IMG/VR virus record: IMGVR_UViG_3300031251_000001
Span: 124,001-188,000 of that record
Source: a virus
DNA: 64,000 nt
Reading direction: 5' to 3' (one strand)
The notes under the pieces are model-generated. The model worked only from the letters and a program-made list of their open reading frames with translations, did not search any database and was not told the DNA's origin. The translations under genes and the position numbers were made by a program. Shown here in pieces: positions 8,278-16,357 of this stretch; within the stretch, counting starts at the first letter, position 1; every line of letters starts with the position of its first letter.

Positions 8278-8307
8278 GGCTCTTCCTCCGTGAGGGGTTT
8301 CGTTTCT
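8278..8307 (-). promoter_or_regulatory. shared leader/RBS block, copy 1
   Basis: The minus strand reads AACGAAACCCCTCACGGAGG and then GAGCC before the ATG at 8277. The leader at 9937-9967 has AACGAAGCCATCACGGAGG and GAGCC before its ATG. The shared block includes a strong GGAGG and an upstream AACGAA, which suggests common translational or transcriptional control of these two genes. Confidence 0.4.
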
Positions 8308-8338
8308 TACCTTCTGGTCAGTTCTTCTCCATCATACC

Positions 8339-8848
8339 TTAGAGGGTGACGGGCTGACCAGGAGTAACAGCCGGATTAGCGGGCGTTACGGGGGTGGTTG
8401 GTGTAGTGGGCTTGACCACGGTCAGCAGCTGCTGAATGACCGTGATGACTTCCTGGATGGTGGGCAGGAGCTGCAGGATCGACACCAGGAGACCTGGGAA
8501 GTCGAAGCCCTGGACACCAGCTGCTGTCGCGGCCTTCTGAAGTTCGGCTTCCACGAAAGCACGATCATGCTCAGCAGGCAGGAACCCGAAGACGGGTGCT
8601 CCATTGGCGTGCATGCCGGGGATGTCCATAAAGCGGATCGGCTGACCAGAGACAGCGGGTGACTGTGCTGTCAGGGTCGCCTGGAGCTTGTCGATCGCGT
8701 TCCCGATGATGCCGGGGAACACCTTGTCGTCCCATTCCAGCGGGGTGACCCAGGCGGTGGTAAAGACGCCGACCGTGCCCAATGTGCTGCTCTTCAGCGT
8801 GGGCCAATCGATCTTCTCCACATGGAACTCGCCAACGAGACTCAACAT
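8339..8848 (-). CDS. hypothetical protein, 169 aa, with Pro/Thr-rich tail
   Basis: A folded N-terminal part (FHVEKIDWPTLKSSTLGTVG) is followed by an Ile/Leu-rich helix and a C-terminal TTPTTPVTPANPAVTPG linker. No signal peptide. The Pro/Thr tail resembles that of the exported protein at 9989-10942, so both may be exposed or virion-linked. Function unknown. Confidence 0.65.
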   Translation of the reverse strand: MLSLVGEFHVEKIDWPTLKSSTLGTVGVFTTAWVTPLEWDDKVFPGIIGNAIDKLQATLTAQSPAVSGQPIRFMDIPGMHANGAPVFGFLPAEHDRAFVEAELQKAATAAGVQGFDFPGLLVSILQLLPTIQEVITVIQQLLTVVKPTTPTTPVTPANPAVTPGQPVTL

Positions 8849-8886
8849 GACCTATCCTCCCTAATGACTACCTTCCTCATCGCGGG

Positions 8887-9936
8887 TTACACACCCACGA
8901 ACCAATCCATCGTACGGATGCGACCATCAACTGAGTAGACGGAGCACACCTCGCCGGTACGGCACTGATAATCGAACTCCTTCTTCGGAATCCAGTAGGA
9001 CCCGGAAGGGGAATCATCAGCGGACATACCGTGAACGGGAATACACAGACCCGAGCTGGTCTGCTGGAACCAGTTGTTACAGATGTTGAAGATTTCACCC
9101 AAGTCGGGGTGACGCCAGTAACCGGATGACGATTCCTGGTGGCCCCAGGTATCGTAGCGACGAGGGCAGAAGAGCACGCGGGGAGTACCCGAGTAGTCCA
9201 TCTGCATCTTGCCGCCCCAATCACCGGCCCACGTGATGTGACGACCACGACGCAACTCGACGATAGCTTCATCAGCTGAGCGGATGCGGGTGTACTTGAG
9301 CTTGGACTTGGCGGCATCGGCCAACCACTCAGGCTTATGGTTGCGAGCAGCAGAGAACTGCAGCTCCACCTGCTTGGAGTAGACGATGACCTGGTCCTTG
9401 TACTGCGACCCGTCGACGTCGAGGATGGTGGGCTTGGGGAGGCCGGGGAGAGCAGTATCGGCCAGGCCGATCTCCGCCATCTCCATGGCCATCTGGGCAC
9501 CGCTGGAGCCCTCACCGGGGCTGTTGTCGCCCAGTGCAGCACGCGACTGCCCGTACGCCAGCAACGTGAAAGGCATGAAGATGCTCTCAGGGCGAGAGCA
9601 CATCAGCTTCTCGATGGCGATCTGGCCGCTGGAGGCGTTCTGGGCACCAGAGTTGACGCACGAGCCAGTCAGCTGATAGCTGCGTGGCTGCAGGCGGCCA
9701 CCGTTGGCTTGGCGCTCATAACGCCACAACTTCACCTCGTCACCCTGGATCTCCTGGATATCCTCACTGGGATCGAACTCCTGGATGTGGGGTGACATCA
9801 TGAACTTGGCGACAGCCTCTTCCTCAGCCTTCGATCGATCACCGATCGGGTTGTAGCCGAAGTTGATGTAGCTATCCATACCGGTGTAGCGTCGCTTGCC
9901 ACCGATCATTTCCAGTATGTCGTTGGGAATCGTCAT
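8887..9936 (-). CDS. possible papain-fold (C1-like) cysteine peptidase or structural protein, 349 aa
   Basis: The region TGSCVNSGAQNASSGQ near residue 100 places a Cys before a helix as in papain-like enzymes. GEGSSGAQMAMEMAEIGL about 50 residues later fits the second helix of that fold, and GSYWIPKKEF near the C-terminus resembles the YWIxKN region; a His in VHGMSAD or WGHQ could complete a dyad. This is motif-level evidence only. ATG at 9936 is preceded by GGAGG within a leader shared with the gene at 8277. Alternative: a virion protein without catalysis. Confidence 0.5.
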   Translation of the reverse strand: MTIPNDILEMIGGKRRYTGMDSYINFGYNPIGDRSKAEEEAVAKFMMSPHIQEFDPSEDIQEIQGDEVKLWRYERQANGGRLQPRSYQLTGSCVNSGAQNASSGQIAIEKLMCSRPESIFMPFTLLAYGQSRAALGDNSPGEGSSGAQMAMEMAEIGLADTALPGLPKPTILDVDGSQYKDQVIVYSKQVELQFSAARNHKPEWLADAAKSKLKYTRIRSADEAIVELRRGRHITWAGDWGGKMQMDYSGTPRVLFCPRRYDTWGHQESSSGYWRHPDLGEIFNICNNWFQQTSSGLCIPVHGMSADDSPSGSYWIPKKEFDYQCRTGEVCSVYSVDGRIRTMDWFVGV

Positions 9937-9967
9937 GGCTCTCAGTCCTCCGTGATGGCTTCGTTTA
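9937..9967 (-). promoter_or_regulatory. shared leader/RBS block, copy 2
   Basis: AACGAAGCCATCACGGAGG followed by ACTGAGAGCC and ATG; matches the leader of the gene at 8277 in AACGAA, TCACGGAGGA and GAGCCATG. The two genes are not homologous, so the shared leader is not simple gene duplication. Confidence 0.4.
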
Positions 9968-9988
9968 ACCTGAACGACCTTGTTCGGG

Positions 9989-10942
9989 TTACTTGACGGC
10001 AGCTGCGGCGGCTTTGAGAGCCGTGTAGATCTGTAGATAGGTGGCGGAGAGGGCTTTCCGCTTGTCATCGGTCAGTGTGACATCAGGATCGGTACCCACC
10101 GCGGTGGCGATCATGCTGGCCAGCTCGGTACGGGTGTTCTTGAGGAACGGAGGCGGCGGCACGCTCTTCTCCAGCCACAAGCCCTTGTGCTTCTGGAAGA
10201 GAGCAGCCGGCGTCTTGATCGCCACTGCCGGATCGTTGAGCGAGAGATTCGTAGACATGGCCTTATAGGTCTCGACCCAGTCGGCTGCCTTGGCCCAGTT
10301 AGCAGCATCATCCTTCTTGTCATCGGTCAGGGTAGCAGTGAACTTGCCGGTGAGCGTGGTGTCAGCTGGAGGCCCCACAGGGGTGACAGGAGTAACGGGG
10401 TTGTCAGGCTTGGGGATCACAGGATCGGGGATGGCACTCTTGACGAGCACCGCCATGCGATTGGTTCGCACCGGCGGTGTCTTAACGTCGTCGGCATTTC
10501 GCCAGGCACTGACCGCGATCGTTCCCGGATTGTTGGCGTAGATCACCGCCCACCAATGCGGACGGGCCGGAAGCGTGTGCCACTTCGTTTCCGTCTCACC
10601 TACCATCACGCCGCGAATACGAGCCGTCTGACCCGGAGCAAACAGCTCCACTGTCAGGACGACATCGTTGGAGCTGTCCCAGTTGGCGATCGGCCAAGGG
10701 TCAGTCTCGTTCTTGGGTGTTGGCGGGTAGATGTAATAAAACTCCCCCACGTTCATGGTCATCGACTTGTCGGAAAGACGGTCGAGGACATCCTTGTTCT
10801 TTTTGATATCCGATTCGGCCTTCTTGATGGCGGTCATCGCCTGTTCAGTGTCGGCCTTCATGGACGTGCCGCCCATGATGATCTGTGCCGAGGCAGTCTG
10901 CGGCAGGATCAGCAAAAGCAACAAGGTGATCTTCTTGAGCAC
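9989..10942 (-). CDS. exported protein with helical N-terminus and Pro-rich linker
   Basis: 317 aa. The signal peptide MLKKITLLLLLILPQTASA is followed by a charged coiled-coil-like helix (TAIKKAESDIKKNKDVLDR), a beta-rich middle with GETETKWHTLPARPHWWAVIY, a PVTPVTPVGPP linker, and a Lys/Ala-rich helical C-terminus. It was not matched to a family. An exported protein in the midst of virion-like genes may act on the host envelope. Confidence 0.7.
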   Translation of the reverse strand: MLKKITLLLLLILPQTASAQIIMGGTSMKADTEQAMTAIKKAESDIKKNKDVLDRLSDKSMTMNVGEFYYIYPPTPKNETDPWPIANWDSSNDVVLTVELFAPGQTARIRGVMVGETETKWHTLPARPHWWAVIYANNPGTIAVSAWRNADDVKTPPVRTNRMAVLVKSAIPDPVIPKPDNPVTPVTPVGPPADTTLTGKFTATLTDDKKDDAANWAKAADWVETYKAMSTNLSLNDPAVAIKTPAALFQKHKGLWLEKSVPPPPFLKNTRTELASMIATAVGTDPDVTLTDDKRKALSATYLQIYTALKAAAAAVK

Positions 10943-11018
10943 GTGAGAGTCCTTTCTTCAACGTGGGGGTGCGATAGGTAGGGTGATCTTAGTCGATCAG
11001 GGTGGCACTTGGCAATAT

Positions 11019-11303
11019 CTAACGGCCGGGGACGCGCTTGAACACCTGACGCTCGGTCGCCTGCCCCTGTCTGACGATCTCATCCTGGAGGTAGTCATAC
11101 AGGTTGATGATACCATCAGCGACGTTCGGCGGGCTGGGAGCGTTATTCAGCGAAGCGGTCATCGCCTGGGCTTGTTTGAGCAGCCAGGCCTTCTGCTTGT
11201 GAAGATCGCCGAGGCCCAGGGACAGGGTCACTTCGATCGTGACGCTTTGGTTGCGGGGCTTCAAAATACGTATTTTGGAATCAGACTTGGCTCGTTTGGC
11301 CAT
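11019..11303 (-). CDS. hypothetical protein, 94 aa, with operator-like palindrome inside the coding sequence
   Basis: Unrecognised small basic protein. The ATG at 11303 has AAGGA at good spacing and overlaps the upstream gene by 23 bases. The 16-bp palindrome common to eight loci lies inside codons 9-14 and is translated as SKIRIL. In the other seven loci the palindrome is non-coding. Confidence 0.65.
   Translation of the reverse strand: MAKRAKSDSKIRILKPRNQSVTIEVTLSLGLGDLHKQKAWLLKQAQAMTASLNNAPSPPNVADGIINLYDYLQDEIVRQGQATERQVFKRVPGR
11262..11277. promoter_or_regulatory. 16-bp palindrome CAAAATACGTATTTTG, site 1
   Basis: Exact copy, 3 bases after the stop of the gene ending at 11281 and inside the first codons of the next gene. 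The minus-strand flank TCTGATTC is identical to that of site 6. Confidence 0.85.
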
Positions 11304-11790
11304 GGGTAATGTCCTTATACCGCCTGGCAGCCTCCCGGCCGTTCAGGTGGAGTGGGTAAGAGTCGAGATTGTCGAAGCCGTGGTAGAGACCGACGACCCG
11401 CCAGGCTTGTGCCCGTTCAAGAGGGTCATCGGAGCAGAAGGAGGCGATGAGGTCTTCCTCCCGGTTCCCATCGGTGATGCTGTCCAGGTTGGACAGGTAG
11501 GTGGTGTCCTGGGGCCGTTCCGCTCGCCTGGACTCCCGCGTGGCGAACCAGGCGGACTTGTCGGGATGGAACTTGTTGTCGCTCAGGACGTTGTTGATGT
11601 ACGTACACGGTTCCAGGTTAAACCGGTACACGGTGTAGCGTGATCGGCCGCGAGCGTCTTCGTCAACTTCCAGGTACTCGGCCTGGGGCGGATAGACGCC
11701 GGTCTCATCGACGAAGATGAAGTAGCCGCCGTGGTCAAGCGGGTTGGCGTCGCCCAGGTTGGCGACGAACTTCCACTTGGGTTGAGACAT
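11281..11790 (-). CDS. hypothetical protein, 169 aa
   Basis: Unrecognised soluble protein. The start ATG (11790) lies inside the end of the upstream gene (56-base overlap). Beta-strand rich N-terminal half (YFIFVDETGVYPPQAEYLEV) and a more helical C-terminus. No membrane or metal motifs. Confidence 0.7.
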   Translation of the reverse strand: MSQPKWKFVANLGDANPLDHGGYFIFVDETGVYPPQAEYLEVDEDARGRSRYTVYRFNLEPCTYINNVLSDNKFHPDKSAWFATRESRRAERPQDTTYLSNLDSITDGNREEDLIASFCSDDPLERAQAWRVVGLYHGFDNLDSYPLHLNGREAARRYKDITHGQTSQV

Positions 11791-11974
11791 GTTTGACCTT
11801 CTTCTTGAGACCGTGGATGGTCACAAAGAGAACGAACTCGTCACGTGTCGTGATGACGTGGTAGTCACGACGCAGGGTGTTCTCATTCTCCTGTGTCCAC
11901 TCCATGTAGCCCAGACGACGTGTGTGGTGACCGGGCGGCTTCACGTCCACTTTGATCCACTGGGGGTTGTTCAT
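11735..11974 (-). CDS. hypothetical protein, 79 aa
   Basis: ATG at 11974 chosen; the frame is also open upstream to an ATG at 12124, which would add 50 Arg/Ser-rich residues without a ribosome binding site. The 159 bases from 11975 to 12133 therefore either hold that extension or are non-coding; I see no other gene, promoter or hairpin there. The basic C-terminus (KKKVKHVSTQVEVRRQPGRR) overlaps the next gene. Confidence 0.5.
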   Translation of the reverse strand: MNNPQWIKVDVKPPGHHTRRLGYMEWTQENENTLRRDYHVITTRDEFVLFVTIHGLKKKVKHVSTQVEVRRQPGRRQPA

Positions 11975-12133
11975 GGTGTGCTTTCTAATAATGCCACTTG
12001 GCGCCGTTTGGCGAGCAGGAAGTGGCGAACTTGCTCTCGAATATGCCCAAGACTGATCAAGGATGTCCGCGAGGCGTCTCAGCACTCGGACGGCACTTGG
12101 GAGCCCTGCACGACAGCGCTGCATGGATAAGAC

Positions 12134-12412
12134 CTACTCGGGATCTACCTTCGCTTTCGGCTCGTCCTTTTCGGTGGTGCGTAGTTGTTCCACCAGTTCT
12201 TCATTCATTTTCTGCAGCTGGGCATTGTGCTTCTTGGTGTTGATGAGCTCGCTGGCGAGAGCTAGGACCAGGTTGTCGCCGGTCAGGTCTCGCCACTCTT
12301 CACCATGTCGCTGCGCCCGGAACTTGCGGTGAGCTGACGGCATGATGACGCGGTACTTACCGTCCGCGATGTCAATCATGTCATCGGTGCAGACGAGTTT
12401 CTTCTCGGCCAC
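12134..12412 (-). CDS. hypothetical protein, 92 aa
   Basis: GTG start at 12412 preceded by GGAGG; the longer ORF would overlap the neighbour. The C-terminal half (INTKKHNAQLQKMNEELVEQL) looks like a coiled coil. No recognised domain. Confidence 0.65.
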   Translation of the reverse strand: MAEKKLVCTDDMIDIADGKYRVIMPSAHRKFRAQRHGEEWRDLTGDNLVLALASELINTKKHNAQLQKMNEELVEQLRTTEKDEPKAKVDPE

Positions 12413-12422
12413 GCTTCCTCCT

Positions 12423-12632
12423 TCAGGCAATACGCTTGCCGTGCTCATCGACTTTGGGATCGATGCTGAAGTCACCCACGGTGTTACCGTTGGTGTCGAT
12501 CAGCTTCTTGTTTTCGAGCTTTTCGCCGGCCAGGATGGCGGCAGAAACACTCTTGACGATCTTGTCGACTTCCTTCTTGGGGTTACCAACGTAGGCGTCG
12601 TTTTCGGTGCTGAAGTAGATTACTACTTTCAT
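12423..12632 (-). CDS. hypothetical protein, 69 aa
   Basis: Small acidic/Lys-rich protein beginning MKVVIYFSTENDAYVG. Start overlaps the stop of the upstream gene as ATGA, so the two are translationally coupled. Confidence 0.65.
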   Translation of the reverse strand: MKVVIYFSTENDAYVGNPKKEVDKIVKSVSAAILAGEKLENKKLIDTNGNTVGDFSIDPKVDEHGKRIA

Positions 12633-13162
12633 AATGGCCCTTCTGGGGGTTTAGCGTTCTTGAGCTCGTTGGCACACTTGATCATGTGATTGGCCATTTT
12701 GATGGCACTCTCAGGCGACAACGAGAGCCAGTCCATAGAGATAGGAAATTGCAACATCACCCTGCCCTTCTCTGGCACAGCGAAAATCGAGACGGTGTGT
12801 TCACCAGCCTCACTACGCATGGCAGGGTTGTTCTTCTTAGCCAATTCCAGGTCGTTCTGCTGGTAGATCAGTTTGACCACGTGGTCGAATGCCTTGTAGT
12901 CGGCCTTGCTGAGCTGGAGGGTGCCGTCGTCCAGGTTCTTGGCGTCATGCACCTCCAGCTTGAGATCCACCACGGGAGATTGCGTGCTGTCATACGTGCC
13001 CCAGGAGATCATGCCGTCGATGATGGCGTGATTGTTGGGATCCTGGAGCTGGCGACGCAAGGCGATACGCGCAGCTGGCAGGCTGGGTCCTTTGATGGAC
13101 ACCAGCCCGACCGCGTAGTCACCGTTACGGAGCTTCTTCTTAACGAAGACAGGGAAGAACAT
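12629..13162 (-). CDS. hypothetical protein, 177 aa
   Basis: Unrecognised soluble protein starting MFFPVFVKKKLRNGDYAVG, with AGGAG before the ATG. Mixed alpha/beta composition, no Cys pairs. It is in a tight run of genes from 12.1 to 14.7 kb. Confidence 0.7.
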   Translation of the reverse strand: MFFPVFVKKKLRNGDYAVGLVSIKGPSLPAARIALRRQLQDPNNHAIIDGMISWGTYDSTQSPVVDLKLEVHDAKNLDDGTLQLSKADYKAFDHVVKLIYQQNDLELAKKNNPAMRSEAGEHTVSIFAVPEKGRVMLQFPISMDWLSLSPESAIKMANHMIKCANELKNAKPPEGPL

Positions 13163-13164
13163 GG

Positions 13165-13653
13165 CTACTCCTCATTGGCGATACGATTGAGCAGGTCAAG
13201 TAAAGCCTGCTCGACCGCGACTCGTATCTCCAGTTTAACGTCCTCGGTCTGTGGTTCAGGCTGGACCAAGGGCGAACTGGTGATGTGAAGGACGTAACCC
13301 TGCCCCAGCTTCTGGTAGCTGTAGTCGAGACGCGGGACGCCGAGGGGCTTGGGTTCCTTGCGCTCGGGCCGATTGAGGATCTTCATTTCCTCTTTGGTGA
13401 CGCAGCGATGGATCTGCAGCGTCTTCTGTGCCCAGCCAAGCCAGCGGTTGAACTTATCACGGCGTCCCGCCATGAGGAAGTCGTCCATCTGGTCGCACAT
13501 GTAGAGGACGTGTTGGAGGTCGTCAGCGATCCGGGTGGCGTCCTCGTGCTGGTGCGGCACGTCAGGCGCGCCGGCGCAGCGCGACAGCAGATTCGACTTG
13601 GCCACTCGTCGCATGACGTCGACGATCTTGTGGCCGTGCTTATTGGAGATCAA
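13165..13653 (-). CDS. hypothetical protein, 162 aa
   Basis: TTG start at 13653 overlapping the stop of the amidotransferase-like gene, with GGAGG ten bases upstream. Helical protein with several Cys and His (RCAGAPDVPHQHED, LYMCDQMDDF). No recognised family. Confidence 0.6.
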   Translation of the reverse strand: MISNKHGHKIVDVMRRVAKSNLLSRCAGAPDVPHQHEDATRIADDLQHVLYMCDQMDDFLMAGRRDKFNRWLGWAQKTLQIHRCVTKEEMKILNRPERKEPKPLGVPRLDYSYQKLGQGYVLHITSSPLVQPEPQTEDVKLEIRVAVEQALLDLLNRIANEE

Positions 13654-14396
13654 TACTGGCTTACCTCCGACATGAAGCGTTCGTCAGCGGCGTGAATGAA
13701 CGCTTTGAACAGGTTGATGTCCAGGGCCGAGCTGGTCTCAGAGTGAGGGTGCCACTGGACGCCAATGCAGAACCAGAGGGGATCGACAGGCTCGATCGCC
13801 TCGATCACGCTGTCCAGAGCCATCGCACAGACCTTGAACCCCGGTCCCGTCTTGTGGACGGCCTGCGAGTGATAACTATTGACCCGGATCTCGCCCGGCT
13901 GGTCGTAGATCTTATCGAGCTGGGTCTTGGGGAGGATGTTGATCGCGTGACGGTGCGGGCCGCCAGTGATGTCCTTGTGCGGCAACGCCTTGGGCATATC
14001 TTCAGCGATGTAGGCGTAGTTGGTGCCGCCCGTCACCAGGTTGAGTTCCAGCATCCCGTTGGCAATCGCCAGGATCGGGAGCTTCTTGCTGACCGCGTAC
14101 TGGGCCAGGGCAAAATCAAAATCCTCCTTGATCTTGTTCATTTCCCTGCCGGAGGGATGTGTCAATTGCTTGGTTCGCCTCTGACTGATGCAGTCGGGCG
14201 AGCCGGCCAGGATGATGCCATTCAGGCGATCAAGGAGGCCGTAGTCCATGTACTCGAGCGCAACAGGAGCCAGGAGAATCGGGCTTCCTTCGGCCTGGTT
14301 GACGCAATCGATATAGCCGGCATGCAGACGGGTTTGAGCCCCAGCGATCTTCCCCGCCGGCATATAGTCCAGGTTAATTCCAATCAGTGGTCGCAC
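13650..14396 (-). CDS. peptidase C26/glutamine amidotransferase-like protein lacking the catalytic Cys
   Basis: 248 aa. The fold signature of gamma-glutamyl-GABA hydrolases is clear: IGINLDY at the N-terminus, LNGIILAGSPDC (family LLLTGGxD), LPILAIANGMLELNLVTGG (family LGICRGMQLLNVxxGG), VNSYHSQAV and IGVQWHP. The nucleophile position (about residue 112) is Ala instead of Cys and the following Arg is Asn, so hydrolysis by the normal route is not expected. The His of GVQWHP remains, but the usual following Glu is displaced. GTG at 14396 taken as start just after the upstream stop; TTG at 14417 is the alternative. It may act as a binding protein. Confidence 0.8.
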   Translation of the reverse strand: MRPLIGINLDYMPAGKIAGAQTRLHAGYIDCVNQAEGSPILLAPVALEYMDYGLLDRLNGIILAGSPDCISQRRTKQLTHPSGREMNKIKEDFDFALAQYAVSKKLPILAIANGMLELNLVTGGTNYAYIAEDMPKALPHKDITGGPHRHAINILPKTQLDKIYDQPGEIRVNSYHSQAVHKTGPGFKVCAMALDSVIEAIEPVDPLWFCIGVQWHPHSETSSALDINLFKAFIHAADERFMSEVSQY

Positions 14397-14397
14397 G

Positions 14398-14700
14398 TTA
14401 CCAGCCTTTCTCTTCAACGTGTTTCGTCAGGATGTCATAGAGCTCTTTGTTATAGGGGTTGCTCCAGCGGTCTGGGCCAACGTCGAAGACAACCACCTTG
14501 TCGCGGCACCCGTTCGGTACCGCACTAATGAAATGAGGCTGCAGGAGGACAATGTGATCTGCCCACATGGCGTTCCAGTGGATAGCGTCGGGGCTGGTGT
14601 GAGCACCGGCCGCGATCGCCTGGTAACCCTTGGCGTGCAAGACACGAGTCAAGCACACCGAGCGACTGTGACCATACTGGCAGACGCAGAGGAACCTCAT
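14398..14700 (-). CDS. small CX5R phosphatase-like protein (LMW-PTP-like)
   Basis: 100 aa. CQYGHSRS at residues 7-14 is the CX5R(S) phosphate-binding loop of low-molecular-weight tyrosine phosphatase/arsenate reductase folds, directly after a first strand (MRFLCV). FDVGPDRW near residue 80 may supply the general acid Asp. Short versions are known in phages as predicted phosphatases. It lies between a HTH protein and the inactive amidotransferase homologue. Substrate unknown. Confidence 0.7.
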   Translation of the reverse strand: MRFLCVCQYGHSRSVCLTRVLHAKGYQAIAAGAHTSPDAIHWNAMWADHIVLLQPHFISAVPNGCRDKVVVFDVGPDRWSNPYNKELYDILTKHVEEKGW

Positions 14701-15125
14701 GCCGCCACCGTGTTCCTTCCTTTGACTGTGGACCCGAGCAGGATGGCGACCTTACCCCAGTTGCAATCGTTGATGGCATCTTGCAGGGTATCGCGGAAGT
14801 GGGCAAGGACCTCCAGCTGATCTTCACCGCGAGCCAGGATTCTCAGCTCGTGACCGTCGAAGGAGATTGCAAAGGGGAGAGGCGTCAACGGGGCCATGAC
14901 CGGCGGTTCCATCCCTAATTCCTTACGGATAGAGATAAATATGTCGGGCATGCGCTGCTCGACGAACTCCAGAAAGTCCTTTTTGTCGACACGGCGATCA
15001 CCTGGTTTGCCATCCACGGTGGGGAGCCGTGTTCCCTTGAGCAAGCCACCATCGATCCACTTGCTCGTGGTTCGCGGGGCCACACCGCACATTTTCGAGA
15101 TGTCACCAGTCGTTAACTGATCCAT
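14697..15125 (-). CDS. DNA-binding protein with MerR/excisionase-type HTH
   Basis: 142 aa. The N-terminal 55 residues (LTTGDISKMCGVAPRTTSKW, then a GLLKGTRLP wing, GDRRVDKKDFLEFV) form a winged helix typical of excisionase or MerR-like DNA-binding domains. The C-terminal part (about 80 aa) is unrecognised. It is a candidate transcription regulator, and the clearest HTH protein in this window, so a possible reader of the repeated 16-bp palindrome; that link is speculation. Confidence 0.75.
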   Translation of the reverse strand: MDQLTTGDISKMCGVAPRTTSKWIDGGLLKGTRLPTVDGKPGDRRVDKKDFLEFVEQRMPDIFISIRKELGMEPPVMAPLTPLPFAISFDGHELRILARGEDQLEVLAHFRDTLQDAINDCNWGKVAILLGSTVKGRNTVAA

Positions 15126-15136
15126 GGAATAATCCC

Positions 15137-15532
15137 TTATTGCAGGTTGACGCCGTACTTCAGCGGCTTGGCTCGATCAACAAGATGGTTGATGAATCCT
15201 TCCGCCTCCTCGACTGACCGAGGTTGTGGGTCGCAGTTTACCAAGACGGCACTCCAGTTGTCAGTACCAGCTTCACAGCAGAAGGCGTAAAACCTGACTT
15301 TGTGCTCTAGGGTACGGTTGGAGTGTTCCAGGTCGGAAGAGACGATCACGCAGCCCCGATGCACGTCCAGCGTTTCATTCTGACCGTGCGTTTTAACGGA
15401 GCCATCACTGTTATTAAAGAACAAAGGCACGCGTTCACGTGCCTGGTCCAGATCCATGTCCGTGTCAATCAGCGAGGTCGACCCGTCAGAGCGGACGACC
15501 TCAGTGATGTGATCACTGTCACGCAGGTTCAT
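15137..15532 (-). CDS. hypothetical protein, 131 aa
   Basis: Start ATG at 15532 overlaps the upstream stop as ATGA. Acidic protein with a central beta-rich part (LEHKVRFYAFCCEAG). No recognised domain. Confidence 0.68.
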   Translation of the reverse strand: MNLRDSDHITEVVRSDGSTSLIDTDMDLDQARERVPLFFNNSDGSVKTHGQNETLDVHRGCVIVSSDLEHSNRTLEHKVRFYAFCCEAGTDNWSAVLVNCDPQPRSVEEAEGFINHLVDRAKPLKYGVNLQ

Positions 15533-16011
15533 GCTGCTTCTTTCGCGAAGTAGTTCTTGAGCAGCATCTCGACGTAGGCCTTCACCCACCTGCCGGCGGT
15601 CGTACGGTAGTTGAAGTCGTACTTCTTGAAGGCCGTCGTCCGGATCCACTCGCGGAGGTCCTTGCCGAACTCCTGCGACCGGGCGTACCAGTCACAGACC
15701 ATCTCGGCGACGGCGATCTCCGGCATGTGTTCGATGCCGCCCCAGAACTCGGGGTGATGATCATTGGTGGAAACGTGCTGCTGAATGGCAGCACGCAGCT
15801 TGTCGGTATTGACGTCATCGCCTACGTGGAGATATTCCCACTCCACGCCGAAGAACTTGGAAGTATCGTGACTGAAGCCGCGGGCGATGAGTAACCGCCC
15901 GAACTCGACACGACCCTGGGCGACTAAGCGTTTGCCCAGCAGGGAGCAACCGCCTCTGACCAGGTGAATATGCCGGGTCAGATTTTCCAAGTGTTCATCG
16001 AAGGACAACAT
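15529..16011 (-). CDS. DUF5662-like His/Asp-rich protein
   Basis: 160 aa. The arrangement SHDTSKF, then QHVSTNDHHPEFWGG and a Glu/Asp-rich helix resembles DUF5662 proteins of phages and Firmicutes, which look like small metal-dependent HD-type hydrolases (HD... and HHPE motifs). The reaction is unknown. It overlaps its neighbours at both ends. Confidence 0.65.
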   Translation of the reverse strand: MLSFDEHLENLTRHIHLVRGGCSLLGKRLVAQGRVEFGRLLIARGFSHDTSKFFGVEWEYLHVGDDVNTDKLRAAIQQHVSTNDHHPEFWGGIEHMPEIAVAEMVCDWYARSQEFGKDLREWIRTTAFKKYDFNYRTTAGRWVKAYVEMLLKNYFAKEAA

Positions 16012-16357
16012 CAGGCCTCCTTATGTTAAGGGATCTCAGCTCAGCGATGACTTGCCGGAACGCTTCCTGGCCGGTTTGCTGGCGACCGATGGCGATGCAG
16101 CGAAGTCCCGTCTTGTTCTGAGTGAATCGCTTCGAGGACTCCTTGTCAGCGAAGCGGCAATAGACGCGAAGTACGCAGTCCGTTGTATAGAGTTTGTGCA
16201 TCGAGAGGGTCATCGGCCCGTAGGCCGTGTTCAACTCGATATTGACATCCCCCAGGTAGATGGATTCATGGTCCAGATGTGATCGGTGGTCGCCAATCAT
16301 CGTGTAGATGTGACTGACCAGCATCTTGCGGCACCGTCTGATCTGGGGCTTTCTCAT
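15995..16357 (-). CDS. hypothetical protein, 120 aa
   Basis: Basic N-terminus (MRKPQIRRCRK), then a beta-rich domain. The start overlaps the preceding stop as ATGA. No recognised family. Confidence 0.65.
   Translation of the reverse strand: MRKPQIRRCRKMLVSHIYTMIGDHRSHLDHESIYLGDVNIELNTAYGPMTLSMHKLYTTDCVLRVYCRFADKESSKRFTQNKTGLRCIAIGRQQTGQEAFRQVIAELRSLNIRRPDVVLR

Noticed and set aside
11593-11605. GTACGTACAC resembling the palindrome core
   Set aside because: Matches only TACGTA and lies in a coding region.
13692-14528. 278-codon plus-strand frame
   Set aside because: Antisense to the amidotransferase-like gene; no start signal or domain.
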